In this document: piece after piece, positions 1 through 7,769 of the stretch
Layout of the letters: each line of letters opens with the position of its first letter
Position numbering within the stretch: the stretch's first letter is position 1
Assembly (NCBI RefSeq): GCF_900086585.1
Contig: NZ_FLKM01000009.1
Location: 248,001 to 312,000 of the forward strand
Direction: 5' to 3'
Origin: Emergencia timonensis
Lineage (GTDB): Bacteria; Bacillota; Clostridia; Peptostreptococcales; Anaerovoracaceae
DNA: 64,000 nt
The notes under the pieces: model-generated
The model's input: the letters and a program-made list of their open reading frames with translations, nothing else
Database searches by the model: none
Told to the model about the DNA's origin: nothing
Program-made: the position numbers and the translations under genes

Positions 1-234
1 TGTCCGCCGGAACCACCGTATCCGCCGGAGCCACCATGTCCGCCGGAACCACCATATCCGCCATATCCACCGTGTCCGCCGGAACCGCCATATCCACCGT
101 GTCCGCCGGAACCGCCATATCCACCGTGTCCACCGGAACCGCCATGTAGACCAAAACCATGCGATGTTTGTTGCAAGCCGGAACCGCCATGTAGACCAAA
201 ACCATGTGATATTTGTTGCAAGCCGGAGCCGCCA
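1..234 (+). repeat. Tandem coding repeats (27-bp and 45-bp units)
   Basis: A 27-bp unit (TGT CCG CCG GAA ... ) recurs to about 144. Two 45-bp units then start at 145 and 190, with a partial third at 235. All units keep the frame of the Pro/Cys-rich protein, so the array probably changes length by slippage or unequal crossing-over without destroying the protein. Confidence 0.8.
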
Positions 235-315
235 TGCAAGCCGGAGCCGCCATGCAAGCAGAAGCCGCTGCCATGCCGCTGTGCACCGGAACCGCCTAAA
301 ATAAGGCTGATATAA
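1..315 (+). CDS. Pro/Cys-rich repeat protein, C-terminal part (5' end outside window)
   Basis: Frame 1 is open from the first base to a TAA at 313-315, giving 104 visible residues. It is built of CPPEPPYPP nonapeptides followed by two 15-residue CRPKPCDxCCKPEPP units and a basic Cys-rich tail. This composition suggests a structural, disulphide-rich or metal-binding protein such as a spore-coat or surface component; no enzymatic domain is visible. The minus strand is also open here (Gly/His/Ser repeats starting at 359). The plus frame is preferred because a terminator follows its stop by about 30 bases, while the minus ATG has no ribosome site and lies inside that terminator. Function unknown. 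Confidence 0.6.
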   Translation, partial: CPPEPPYPPEPPCPPEPPYPPYPPCPPEPPYPPCPPEPPYPPCPPEPPCRPKPCDVCCKPEPPCRPKPCDICCKPEPPCKPEPPCKQKPLPCRCAPEPPKIRLI

Positions 316-344
316 ACGATAAGCTGTTCGAATAGAGTGATAAC

Positions 345-388
345 AAAGGGGCAGAACATGCCAAAGGTGTATTCTGCCCTTTCTATTA
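345..388 (+). terminator. Intrinsic terminator of the Pro/Cys-rich gene
   Basis: Arm AAAGGGGCAGAA (345-356) pairs with TTCTGCCCTTT (372-382) with one bulged G. A T-rich run follows. It sits 30 bases after the plus-strand stop codon. Confidence 0.7.
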
Positions 389-562
389 TAACGCACGATA
401 AAATTGCGGAACTATCTATGATTCAATAGTTTTAACAGAACGATTGAAAGGGTTGGTTATCTGACTATTTTACTTGTGGAAATATTATACATATGATAAA
501 ATAAAAGGTAGAATAAACGCAGCAGCTACCGTACCCTTTGCTGCGAGCGGATTGGCAGGTGT

Positions 563-2494
563 GTGAAGTTGGAATGGAATATTGCTGCGGAATCTATTTC
601 TTTAGTAATGCTGGGGATTATCTGGGTCTATGCCCGCAAGGGCAGCCGTCTTCCATCTTTAAAGAATAGAATATTTCAATGGTGTGTAATGGTGACTTTT
701 AGTGCAATTTTCACTAATATTTTGTCTACCATCATGATTTATAACTATGCTCAGATTCCCATGTGGATGACCTGGACTGTTACGATGGTCTACTTTGTAT
801 TAACGCCTCTTATGGGGCTGGCATATTTTCTCTATACGCTTTCTGTTATCTATGCGGACAGCGGCCAAATCAAGAAGCTTGCTGCTGTTGGAGTTATCCC
901 TGGAGCGATTTATATTTTGATGATTTTGAGTAATCCCTTCAGCCAATGGATTTTTGGCCTCAACATGAGTGATGGTTACACCAGAGGTCCTTTCATATCT
1001 GTTACATATCTCATATTTTATGCTTACTGCCTCGCTAGTATTGTTGTTACACTGGTCAACCATAAACGGATCGACCGAGAGATTTATAGAATTTTGGCAG
1101 CGTTTCCAGTTCTCGCTGTAGCCGTTATTATCGTGCAGCAGGCTTATCCCAACGTGATTCTTTCTGGTTCAGCGGCAACCTGTGCGCTGTTGATTATCTA
1201 TCTGCACTTGCAGAATAGACAAATTTCTATGGATTATTTGACTAATGTGCCCAATCGTCAGGAACTATTGGACATGTTGGGCTTGATGTTGAAAAAAGTG
1301 CCAAAAAAGAAGTTTGTTTTAGCAGTCGCATCGCTCCGTGACTTTAGACAGATCAATAATGCATGTGGGCAGCAAAAAGGAGACGAACTTTTAAAAATAA
1401 TATGCCAGTTCCTAAAGAAAATCGGCCGCCGAGAAAATGTGTATCGCTTTAGCGGCGATGAATTTGCACTGCTCTTTACCCATGAGGACGAGGCCCAGAT
1501 CAGGCAATGCATGAATGATATACAAGCACGCATGGAACAACCGTGGCAAGTTGATGAATATCACTTCATGTTGAACATGGTCATAGGCGTTGTTCAGTAT
1601 TCTGGTGAAGGGGAGTCACTTGAGCGCTTGGTTAACTCCATCGAATATGCCGTCTCACAGGCGAAATCAGGGAAATATGGCCAGATCTGTTACTGTGACA
1701 AAGAGATGCTGGAGAAGCTGGAGCGCAGACGCAAGGTCATTCAAGTTTTAAAAGAAAAGTTGGACGATGAGAGTTTTCAAATGTATTACCAGCCGATTTA
1801 TTCAGTTAAAAGTGGACGCTTTTTTTATGCGGAGTCTTTGATGAGAATTCCAGATTCGCCGATCGGCCCGATTTACCCATCTGAGTTTATCCCTGTTGCC
1901 GAGGAGACCGGGCTGATTGTAAATATAACCTATATCATTTTAGATAAAGTCTGCAAGTTTATCAATCATTTGATGAGCAAAGGCATCTATGTAGGGTCTA
2001 TCCATGTGAATTTTTCCGCTTTACAGTTTTCCCAGCCCAATCTGTCAGAGCGTGTTTTGGAAATCATTCGCTCCAACGGTACGCCTATGTCGGCGATTAA
2101 AATAGAATTTACAGAAAGCACTTTAGCCGAGAGTCCGCAGGTAGTTACTGATTTTACGATGAAAATGAAAGAACATGGCATTAAAATGGGACTGGATGAC
2201 TTCGGGACAGGCTATTCCAACATTGCTACGGTAATTAACATTCCATTCGGCACAGTAAAGCTGGACAAGAGTTTAGTATGGGTGTCCATGAAAAATGAGA
2301 ATTCTGCACTGGCTGTAAAAAATTTGACACGTACGTTCAAGGAATTAGGCATGAAAGTGATAGCGGAAGGGGTAGAAACTGAAGCGCAGAGAAAGCTGGT
2401 AGTAGACTTCGGCGTGGATCAGATTCAAGGTTTTTATTATGCGAAACCGATGCCGGAAGCAGAGATGGAAGAATTCATGCTGGCGCAAAGCTAG
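563..2494 (+). CDS. Membrane c-di-GMP protein: degenerate GGDEF plus EAL
   Basis: About seven hydrophobic helices occupy residues 5-215. A GGDEF domain (about 220-380) and an EAL domain (about 395-640) follow. The GGDEF signature reads SGDEF, and the usual DxDxFK metal site reads SLRDFR, so the first Asp is Ser; cyclase activity is doubtful. The EAL half keeps the key residues: ESL, NFSA, EFTES, DDFGTGYS, KLDKS, AEGVET and QGF. The likely role is therefore c-di-GMP hydrolysis controlled by a membrane sensor. Start is GTG at 563, with only a weak upstream purine stretch. Monocistronic: a terminator lies upstream and a convergent gene downstream. Confidence 0.88.
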   Translation: MKLEWNIAAESISLVMLGIIWVYARKGSRLPSLKNRIFQWCVMVTFSAIFTNILSTIMIYNYAQIPMWMTWTVTMVYFVLTPLMGLAYFLYTLSVIYADSGQIKKLAAVGVIPGAIYILMILSNPFSQWIFGLNMSDGYTRGPFISVTYLIFYAYCLASIVVTLVNHKRIDREIYRILAAFPVLAVAVIIVQQAYPNVILSGSAATCALLIIYLHLQNRQISMDYLTNVPNRQELLDMLGLMLKKVPKKKFVLAVASLRDFRQINNACGQQKGDELLKIICQFLKKIGRRENVYRFSGDEFALLFTHEDEAQIRQCMNDIQARMEQPWQVDEYHFMLNMVIGVVQYSGEGESLERLVNSIEYAVSQAKSGKYGQICYCDKEMLEKLERRRKVIQVLKEKLDDESFQMYYQPIYSVKSGRFFYAESLMRIPDSPIGPIYPSEFIPVAEETGLIVNITYIILDKVCKFINHLMSKGIYVGSIHVNFSALQFSQPNLSERVLEIIRSNGTPMSAIKIEFTESTLAESPQVVTDFTMKMKEHGIKMGLDDFGTGYSNIATVINIPFGTVKLDKSLVWVSMKNENSALAVKNLTRTFKELGMKVIAEGVETEAQRKLVVDFGVDQIQGFYYAKPMPEAEMEEFMLAQS

Positions 2495-2496
2495 TC

Positions 2497-2519
2497 GGAA
2501 CGGCTATATTAGCTGTTCC
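2497..2519. terminator. Short hairpin between convergent genes
   Basis: GGAACGGCT (2497-2505) pairs with AGCTGTTCC (2511-2519) with one G-T pair. It overlaps the end of the hydrolase gene. There is no U-tract, so its terminator role is tentative. Confidence 0.4.
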
Positions 2520-3507
2520 AACTGTCAAAGGTAATCGGCCTTACCAATTTGCCAAAAGTGAGGATTTCCTTTGTGGAGTCAAGGGTTTCTGGCAGCTTTG
2601 CCGATACGATTTGATTATTGTAATAGGTCTTGAAAAAGTACTCCTGCGCGTTTAGATCGATAAATGCTGTGTATTGTGTGTAATCGGCAGTATCGCGATT
2701 GGTAATGACAGTACCCTTTGGAATGCTCACATTTTCCATAATATGAAAGCAAGTGACAATCGCCTCTTCTCGGTTTGACGGAAGGGGCGTATGACTTTTT
2801 TGAAAGGCCGTTCTGACAAATCTGGCTGGAGGTGCAAAATCACCAGGCAGGCCTGCCGTCCCGGCGCCCTGTCCAAAGGGGGTGAGCTTAACAGAATCCC
2901 ATTCCGCCTCTTGCTGCTGGGTGACTGCGGTACCGATGTAATTACGCAGATTTGTCATCTGCCACTTGAAGTCGGGACTATTGGCTAGAACGCCGATTGG
3001 ATTATCCATGATATGTAAGCCGTCTGCCATCTTTTCCACCACCATGCACTTTCCGCTCCTATCTGCCATGATCCAGTGCAGAGGCGCTATAGAACTAGTC
3101 ACGGCGTCTTTTACTCCAACAATCTGAATTGACGGCAGCATGGCGGCAGCCTCCTCAACGGAAGCACACTCGCTCAATAAGAAGTTGACTAACTCCAAAG
3201 CCGCCATTGTCACCTTTGACGGATCTCGTGAGTCAGCATCATCGTAATGGGCGTAGCCGGGGAAATAAAGCGTAGCGGCAGCAAAGCCCATTTCATTGAC
3301 GCCGTCGGCAAAGATAATAGGGGAAATATCCTGGCCGATGCCCATAAAGCTGTACTGGGTGCGAATTGTATGGGTTTCTAGGAGATTATTCCATTCAAAT
3401 CCCTTTGGCACGACGAACAGCTCCGGATCAAGCGGGTAGGAAAAATCCATTGTCCGTCCAAAATAAATATCTCCGTGCAGTGACTGCATGTTGATTGCGG
3501 TGCACAT
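2509..3507 (-). CDS. Choloylglycine hydrolase family protein (bile salt hydrolase / penicillin V acylase-like)
   Basis: An Ntn-hydrolase of 332 residues, the usual size for the family. It begins MCTAI, so Cys2 becomes the N-terminal nucleophile after Met removal. Other family positions are visible: Arg18 and Asp21 in FGRTMDF, the Asn of GVNEMGFA, the Asn of VLANSPDF, and the Arg of ARFVRTAF. Family members cleave linear amide bonds of glycine- or taurine-conjugated bile acids or of penicillin V; the substrate cannot be fixed from sequence. No signal peptide, so cytoplasmic. A strong AGGAGG lies just upstream. Bile-acid hydrolysis would fit an intestinal host (inference). Confidence 0.9.
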   Translation of the reverse strand: MCTAINMQSLHGDIYFGRTMDFSYPLDPELFVVPKGFEWNNLLETHTIRTQYSFMGIGQDISPIIFADGVNEMGFAAATLYFPGYAHYDDADSRDPSKVTMAALELVNFLLSECASVEEAAAMLPSIQIVGVKDAVTSSIAPLHWIMADRSGKCMVVEKMADGLHIMDNPIGVLANSPDFKWQMTNLRNYIGTAVTQQQEAEWDSVKLTPFGQGAGTAGLPGDFAPPARFVRTAFQKSHTPLPSNREEAIVTCFHIMENVSIPKGTVITNRDTADYTQYTAFIDLNAQEYFFKTYYNNQIVSAKLPETLDSTKEILTFGKLVRPITFDSWNS

Positions 3508-3821
3508 ATTAGAATCCTCCTTTTTAATAGGTAATATTATCGTATGATATCTAAGTATATTCCGACATTTAGCAGAATATTTTATAACTTTGTCTTATTC
3601 ATCTAAAAACAAAGAAAGTTCTTTTTATCTGGAGATGCCGCCCAGTTTGCAGAAACAAAAAGAAGAACTGCAGATGATATTGGAGAGGATCGTATAATTT
3701 ACGTTTCAGACTCTGCTGAGTATTGGGCAATAAAGTGCTCCGGGATTAGACATCTGGTGGCTGAAATAAGGATTTTGTGGTACAATTTAAAAAATGTATG
3801 ATTTGAGAAGGAGTGGAACGG
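3508..3821. other. Intergenic region with promoter for the MalY-like gene
   Basis: This holds divergent control signals. An extended -10 (TGGTACAAT, ending 3786) lies 35 bases before the aminotransferase start. Near 3625-3698 a short open stretch ends MILERIV-stop and could be a remnant of a coding region, but it is too short to identify. Nothing else recognisable. Confidence 0.4.
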
Positions 3822-5000
3822 ATGAAATACGATTTTGAAACGTTGATCGATAGAAGAGGAACCAACTCGCTGAAATGGGATGTAAAAGAAAATGAATTGC
3901 CGATGTGGGTTGCTGACATGGACTTTCAGACTGCGCCAGAGATTATAGACGCGCTGAAAGAAAGGGTTTGCCACGGAATTTTTGGATATACTATCATACC
4001 GAACCCATGGCACGAAGCGATAATTGGCTGGTGGAAAACTCGCCATGGATTCAAGATAAAAAAGGAGTGGCTGCGCTTCTGTACAGGCGTCATTCCTGCC
4101 ATCGACTGCGCCATCAGAGCGCTGACCAACCCTGAAGACAAGATTTTGATGCTGACGCCAATTTATAATCACTTCTTTATTTCCATTGAAGAAAATAAGC
4201 GAATTCCTGTTGAAAGCAGGTTGGAGTACGACGGCAGCAAATATTGGATTAATTACGAGGATTTAGAAGAAAAGTTGGCAGATCAGAGGACACCGCTGAT
4301 GATTCTCAGCAATCCCCATAATCCGACAGGGAATATCTGGGACAAAGAGACGCTGGAGAAAATCGGAGAACTTTGCCGTAAGCATCAGGTGACGGTCATC
4401 TCTGATGAGATTCACTGTGATCTCACTGATCCGGGATACGACTATACGCCCTTTGCTTCTGTATCTGAGGTCTGTGCCAAGAACAGCATCACCTGCATTG
4501 CACCGACGAAAGCCTTTAATATCGCTGGTCTGCAAACGGCGGCTGTAGTTATTCCAAACGAAGGATTGAGAGAAAAGGTCAAAGCGGCACTGGAAGTCGG
4601 CAACTCTGCAGAACCGGGGGCTTTTGCCATTGACGCCGCGGTGGCGGCCTTTACCAAAGGTGGCCCTTGGCTAGAAGAACTTCGCGGACATATTTTGCAG
4701 AACAAACAGTTGGTCAGCCAATTTATTGCCGACCACATACCAGAAGTCGGTGTAATCTCATCTCATGCGACTTATTTGATGTGGCTGGACTTCAGCAGAA
4801 TTACAAAAAATTCTACCGAACTTTGTGCATGGATTCGCAGAGAGACGGGATTATATATGAACGTAGGCGAGATTTACGGCGGCAACGGAAAGAAGTTTGC
4901 GCGACTCAACGTAGCTTGCCAGAAAGAGCGCCTGGAAGACGGTCTTGAAAGACTGGCAAAGGGCATCGCTTCTTATACCAAAGGAGCAGAAAGGATATAA
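3822..5000 (+). CDS. MalY/PatB family PLP-dependent C-S lyase / aminotransferase
   Basis: A 392-residue fold-type I PLP enzyme. It has the family opening (RRGTNSLKWD, LPMWVADMDF), the SNPHNPTG motif, SDEIHCDL, and the PLP lysine Lys230 in PTKAFNIAGLQ. Family members cleave cystathionine or cysteine C-S bonds, giving pyruvate, ammonia and a thiol, or act as aminotransferases. Start is ATG 3822, nine bases after AGGAG; a GTG at 3813 touches the ribosome site and is rejected. It is followed after three bases by a HAD phosphatase and then a radical SAM gene, a probable three-gene operon. Confidence 0.9.
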   Translation: MKYDFETLIDRRGTNSLKWDVKENELPMWVADMDFQTAPEIIDALKERVCHGIFGYTIIPNPWHEAIIGWWKTRHGFKIKKEWLRFCTGVIPAIDCAIRALTNPEDKILMLTPIYNHFFISIEENKRIPVESRLEYDGSKYWINYEDLEEKLADQRTPLMILSNPHNPTGNIWDKETLEKIGELCRKHQVTVISDEIHCDLTDPGYDYTPFASVSEVCAKNSITCIAPTKAFNIAGLQTAAVVIPNEGLREKVKAALEVGNSAEPGAFAIDAAVAAFTKGGPWLEELRGHILQNKQLVSQFIADHIPEVGVISSHATYLMWLDFSRITKNSTELCAWIRRETGLYMNVGEIYGGNGKKFARLNVACQKERLEDGLERLAKGIASYTKGAERI

Positions 5001-5003
5001 TGT

Positions 5004-5654
5004 ATGATAAAAGGTATTATCTTTGATATGGACGGGCTGATCTTCGATTCTGAGAGAGTGGTGCAAAGAGCCTGGAGCGAAATAGGTGAACAGGCCGGTT
5101 ATCCTGACATGGGAGACCAGATTTACCACACCGTAGGATTTAATCGCCGCCGCAGAGAAGAATATTTTAAAAGCGTCTATGGACAGGATTTCCCCCACGA
5201 CCTTTTTGTAGATAAAACGAGAGAAATTTTTACGAGAATTGTAGATTCTGAGGGACTTCCTATGAAAGCCGGCGCGAAAGAAGTACTGTCCTTAGCCAGG
5301 GAAAAAAGACTCCGCATCGGACTTGCCACTTCCTCTTCCAGTGATTACGCGAAGGAAGAACTGACTAGGGCGGGCATCTACGAGTATTTTGACGGTTTTG
5401 TCTTTGGCAATATGGTGACAAAGAGTAAGCCTGACCCGGAAATTTATTTAAAAGCCTGCCAAGTAGTGGGAATCAAGACGGAAGAGGCTCTGGCCCTTGA
5501 AGATGCCCCTTCAGGGGTGGAATCGGCATCACGTGCCGGACTTCGTGTGATCATGGTACCAGATCTCGTTCAGCCTGACGAGGAAACCAGAGCGAAGGCC
5601 TGGAAAGTGACAGACAGTTTGGAGAACGTCATTCCTCTGCTGAAGGAACAATAA
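5004..5654 (+). CDS. HAD-superfamily hydrolase, beta-phosphoglucomutase-like
   Basis: A 216-residue HAD subfamily I protein. Motif I is FDMDGLIFDSE with both catalytic Asps. The helical cap follows, then motif II in ATSSSS and motifs III/IV in KSKPDPEIYL and LEDAPSGVESA. It should be a cytoplasmic phosphatase or phosphomutase acting on small sugar phosphates; the substrate is unknown. ATG 5004 lies just after the MalY-like stop, with AGAAAGGA upstream, so translation is probably coupled. Confidence 0.88.
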   Translation: MIKGIIFDMDGLIFDSERVVQRAWSEIGEQAGYPDMGDQIYHTVGFNRRRREEYFKSVYGQDFPHDLFVDKTREIFTRIVDSEGLPMKAGAKEVLSLAREKRLRIGLATSSSSDYAKEELTRAGIYEYFDGFVFGNMVTKSKPDPEIYLKACQVVGIKTEEALALEDAPSGVESASRAGLRVIMVPDLVQPDEETRAKAWKVTDSLENVIPLLKEQ

Positions 5655-5665
5655 GGAGAAGCAAG

Positions 5666-6529
5666 ATGCACAAAGTGAAGGCGAAAGGGATTCTGTCCGC
5701 CAACAACGGAATGAACATCTATCGAGGCTGTACGCACGGCTGTATTTACTGCGACTCCAGAAGCAAGTGCTATCAGATGGACCACGATTTTACGGACATT
5801 GAAGTGAAGGAAAACGCACCGGAACTGCTTGCAGATGCACTGAGCCGTAAACGGAAGAAGTGTATGATTGGCACTGGGTCCATGACCGACCCCTATCTTC
5901 ACCTGGAACAGGAACTGAAGCTGACTCGCAGATGCATTGAAATCATCGCACAGATGGGCTTTGGCCTCAGTATTCTGACGAAATCCGCCCATATTCTGCG
6001 AGATTTGGATCTGTTGAAGCAGATCAATGGACGATCAAAGTGTGTGGTCCAGATGACGTTGACCACTTACGATGAAGATTTGTGCAGGATTTTAGAGCCT
6101 GGCGTATCGACGACGCGGCAGCGGTTTGAGGCATTGAAAGTTTTTCGCGACAATGGAATTCCCACTGTTGTCTGGATCAGCCCGCTGCTTCCTTACATTA
6201 ACGATACGGAAGAAAACATCCGCGGCCTGCTGGACTATTGCCTTGAAGCAAAAGTAAAAGGCATCATCTGCTATGGTATTGGCCTGACGCTGCGTGACGG
6301 CAGTCGAGAATTTTTTTATGAAAAGTTGGATCGTCATTTTCCTGGTCTGAAGGAAAAGTATATGGCGACCTATAAAAACGCCTATGAAATTACAAGTCCT
6401 CATCACAGACCATTGATGAAGGTAATCAGAGATGCCTGCAGAAAGAACGATATCATCTTCGGCATGGAAGAAGTATTTGCATATTTGCGCGAATTTGATC
6501 AGACTTCGGAACAAATTTCTTTTTTCTGA
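5666..6529 (+). CDS. Radical SAM protein, SPL/Rv2578c-like
   Basis: A 287-residue radical SAM enzyme with the cluster motif CTHGCIYC (CxxxCxxC) near residue 28, preceded by NIYRGC. GTGSMTDPY and the TKSAHILRDLDLL segment match the spore-photoproduct-lyase-like group of uncharacterised radical SAM proteins. Expected to bind one 4Fe-4S cluster and S-adenosylmethionine; substrate unknown. It ends SEQISFF. Strong AAGGAG upstream; eleven bases after the HAD gene, so same transcript. Confidence 0.85.
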   Translation: MHKVKAKGILSANNGMNIYRGCTHGCIYCDSRSKCYQMDHDFTDIEVKENAPELLADALSRKRKKCMIGTGSMTDPYLHLEQELKLTRRCIEIIAQMGFGLSILTKSAHILRDLDLLKQINGRSKCVVQMTLTTYDEDLCRILEPGVSTTRQRFEALKVFRDNGIPTVVWISPLLPYINDTEENIRGLLDYCLEAKVKGIICYGIGLTLRDGSREFFYEKLDRHFPGLKEKYMATYKNAYEITSPHHRPLMKVIRDACRKNDIIFGMEEVFAYLREFDQTSEQISFF

Positions 6530-6550
6530 TACTTTGAAAGAATAAATCGC

Positions 6551-6579
6551 TTTACATACAGCAAAATTTGTGATAGAAT
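6551..6579 (+). promoter_or_regulatory. Sigma-A promoter of first cold-shock gene
   Basis: TTTACA (6551-6556), a 17-bp spacer and TAGAAT (6574-6579). The second cold-shock gene has the same arrangement at 8334. Confidence 0.8.
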
Positions 6580-6607
6580 AATAGCGTAATCAATAGAGAA
6601 TCTGAAC

Positions 6608-6659
6608 CTGACCTAACATGTAAGTCGTTTTTCTGGATTTACGTTGAGGTCAGTTTTTT
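6608..6659 (+). promoter_or_regulatory. Terminator-like attenuator in cold-shock 5' leader
   Basis: CTGACCT (6608-6614) pairs with AGGTCAG (6647-6653), with extra inner pairs, and is followed by six T. It lies between promoter and start codon, so it can stop transcription before the gene. The sequence before it (AGAGAATCTGAACCTGACC) is identical in the second copy while the loop differs. Cold-shock proteins are known RNA melters and antiterminators, so autoregulation is a plausible inference. Confidence 0.7.
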
Positions 6660-6703
6660 ATTTCTGAAGCATTGATACGAATATTAAAATGGAGGTACTG
6701 GAT

Positions 6704-6916
6704 ATGAACACAGGTACAGTAAAATGGTTTAACGCAGAGAAGGGCTTCGGCTTTATCAAGAACGACAATGGCGGAGACGATGTATTCGTGCATTTTTCTG
6801 CAATTCAGACAGAAGGCTTTAAGAGCTTAGAAGAAGGCCAGAAGGTAACTTTCGATATCGAAAGCGATCCAAGAAACAGCAGCAAATTAAGAGCAGCAAA
6901 CGTGCAGGCTTGCTAA
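6704..6916 (+). CDS. Cold-shock protein CspA family (copy 1)
   Basis: 70 residues forming one cold-shock OB fold. The RNA-binding motifs RNP1 (KGFGFI) and RNP2 (VFVHFS) are intact. Binds single-stranded RNA/DNA and melts secondary structure in the cytoplasm. Start is ATG 6704, since GGAGG lies at 6691-6695; the in-frame ATG at 6689 overlaps the ribosome site. It ends NVQAC, an unusual C-terminal Cys shared by the second copy. It has its own promoter, attenuator and terminator. Confidence 0.95.
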   Translation: MNTGTVKWFNAEKGFGFIKNDNGGDDVFVHFSAIQTEGFKSLEEGQKVTFDIESDPRNSSKLRAANVQAC

Positions 6917-7014
6917 TTTCTGCAAAATAGGTAGTTTGTTATTAAAAATATAGTTTTCAGTACGAGGTTCTAAACATCCATTTGAATAATTTGTATTTGT
7001 AATAAGCACCATCT
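6917..7014 (+). other. Conserved 3' untranslated region of cold-shock gene (copy 1)
   Basis: About 95 bases after the stop are nearly the same as those after copy 2 (8697-8793), including TAGTTTTCAGTACGAG and AATTTGTATTTGTAATAAGC. The terminator stems that follow differ. Conservation beyond the coding region suggests a recent duplication or a selected RNA element. Confidence 0.6.
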
Positions 7015-7050
7015 ATGCGGCATCTGTGATAACGGATGCCGCATTTTTTT
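7015..7050 (+). terminator. Terminator of cold-shock gene copy 1
   Basis: Perfect stem ATGCGGCATC / GATGCCGCAT with a nine-base loop, followed by seven T. Confidence 0.9.
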
Positions 7051-7129
7051 GTATAAGGGCAGGCTATCTCATCTGCGATTTGGTACAATAATTAAGAAAG
7101 CAGTACAGCCATGGTGAAAGGAGTGGTCT

Positions 7130-7336
7130 GTGTGCAATCCAAATGAAAAAAATGGTTGGATACATGAATATATATTGGACTGTTCTGATCTCAAAATTTT
7201 GGATTTGCAGGAGGTTTCCTATCAAAGGATTAATCCTGAGTATTCGAGGCGTGACAGTAGGGCAAGAGAAGCCATGTACCAGCTTATTAATTCTGAAAGA
7301 AATAAAGTGGAGAAGGTATTTAGTACATTATTATAG
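7130..7336 (+). pseudogene. DUF3990-like fragment (internally deleted?)
   Basis: A 68-residue ORF starting at GTG 7130 behind AAAGGAG. It contains EYILDCSDLKILDL, which resembles the YxLDxxxLKILxL segment of DUF3990 proteins, and a C-terminal part resembling the end of that family (REAMYQLINSERNKVE). The usual N-terminus and middle are absent, so it is probably a remnant. DUF3990 is thought to belong to the ADP-ribosyltransferase fold group (from memory, not verified). The next gene starts 14 bases downstream. It could instead be a genuine short protein. Confidence 0.4.
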
Positions 7337-7349
7337 AGAAGGTGTAAAA

Positions 7350-7757
7350 GTGGAAACATATAGTAGAAGTTACCTGATGGAAGTTGTGGAAACGCAAGGA
7401 ATACTTTTCGAGAAAGTAAAAGACTATATTCCGGGAATCGATGTACGACATTTTATTACACATTATATGAATAGCAAAGTGAGGAAGCTTATTGACGAAG
7501 GACAGGCATATTTGTGCACGATGGATTCTGAAGAACTCTTTCATTATTTTCTGGAGTTCGACAAATACCAGATCAAACAAGGGGAAGAGATAGGCGGATT
7601 TCTGCCAAACTGGATTGGGCAGTTCTACGCATACTTCCAATGGTTTTATAAAATACCAAGTAGAGAAGTGGCACGCCAGATTCCGCTAGACTTTTTAATT
7701 GCCGGTTTTGCCGGTCTTCATGATTTAGATTTAGAGGTAGCAGTAAAAAAAAAATAG
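7350..7757 (+). CDS. Small conserved protein of a DUF3990-associated type, unknown function
   Basis: 135 residues from a GTG at 7350 with AGAAGGTG upstream. The frame stays open upstream, but that part reads as a shadow of the DUF3990-like ORF. The protein begins METYSRSYLMEVVETQG and has LPNWIGQFYAYFQWFY and FAGLHDLDLEVAV, features I associate with proteins encoded beside DUF3990 genes. No membrane segment or known catalytic motif. It sits between the DUF3990-like fragment and the NADAR gene, so the three may have formed one modification/reversal cassette (inference). Confidence 0.6.
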   Translation: METYSRSYLMEVVETQGILFEKVKDYIPGIDVRHFITHYMNSKVRKLIDEGQAYLCTMDSEELFHYFLEFDKYQIKQGEEIGGFLPNWIGQFYAYFQWFYKIPSREVARQIPLDFLIAGFAGLHDLDLEVAVKKK

Positions 7758-7769
7758 GAGCACAATTAG

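Noticed and set aside
1..359. Minus-strand Gly/Ser/His-rich protein starting at 359
   Set aside because: The frame is open, but its ATG has no ribosome site and lies in a hairpin that properly ends a plus-strand Pro/Cys-rich frame.
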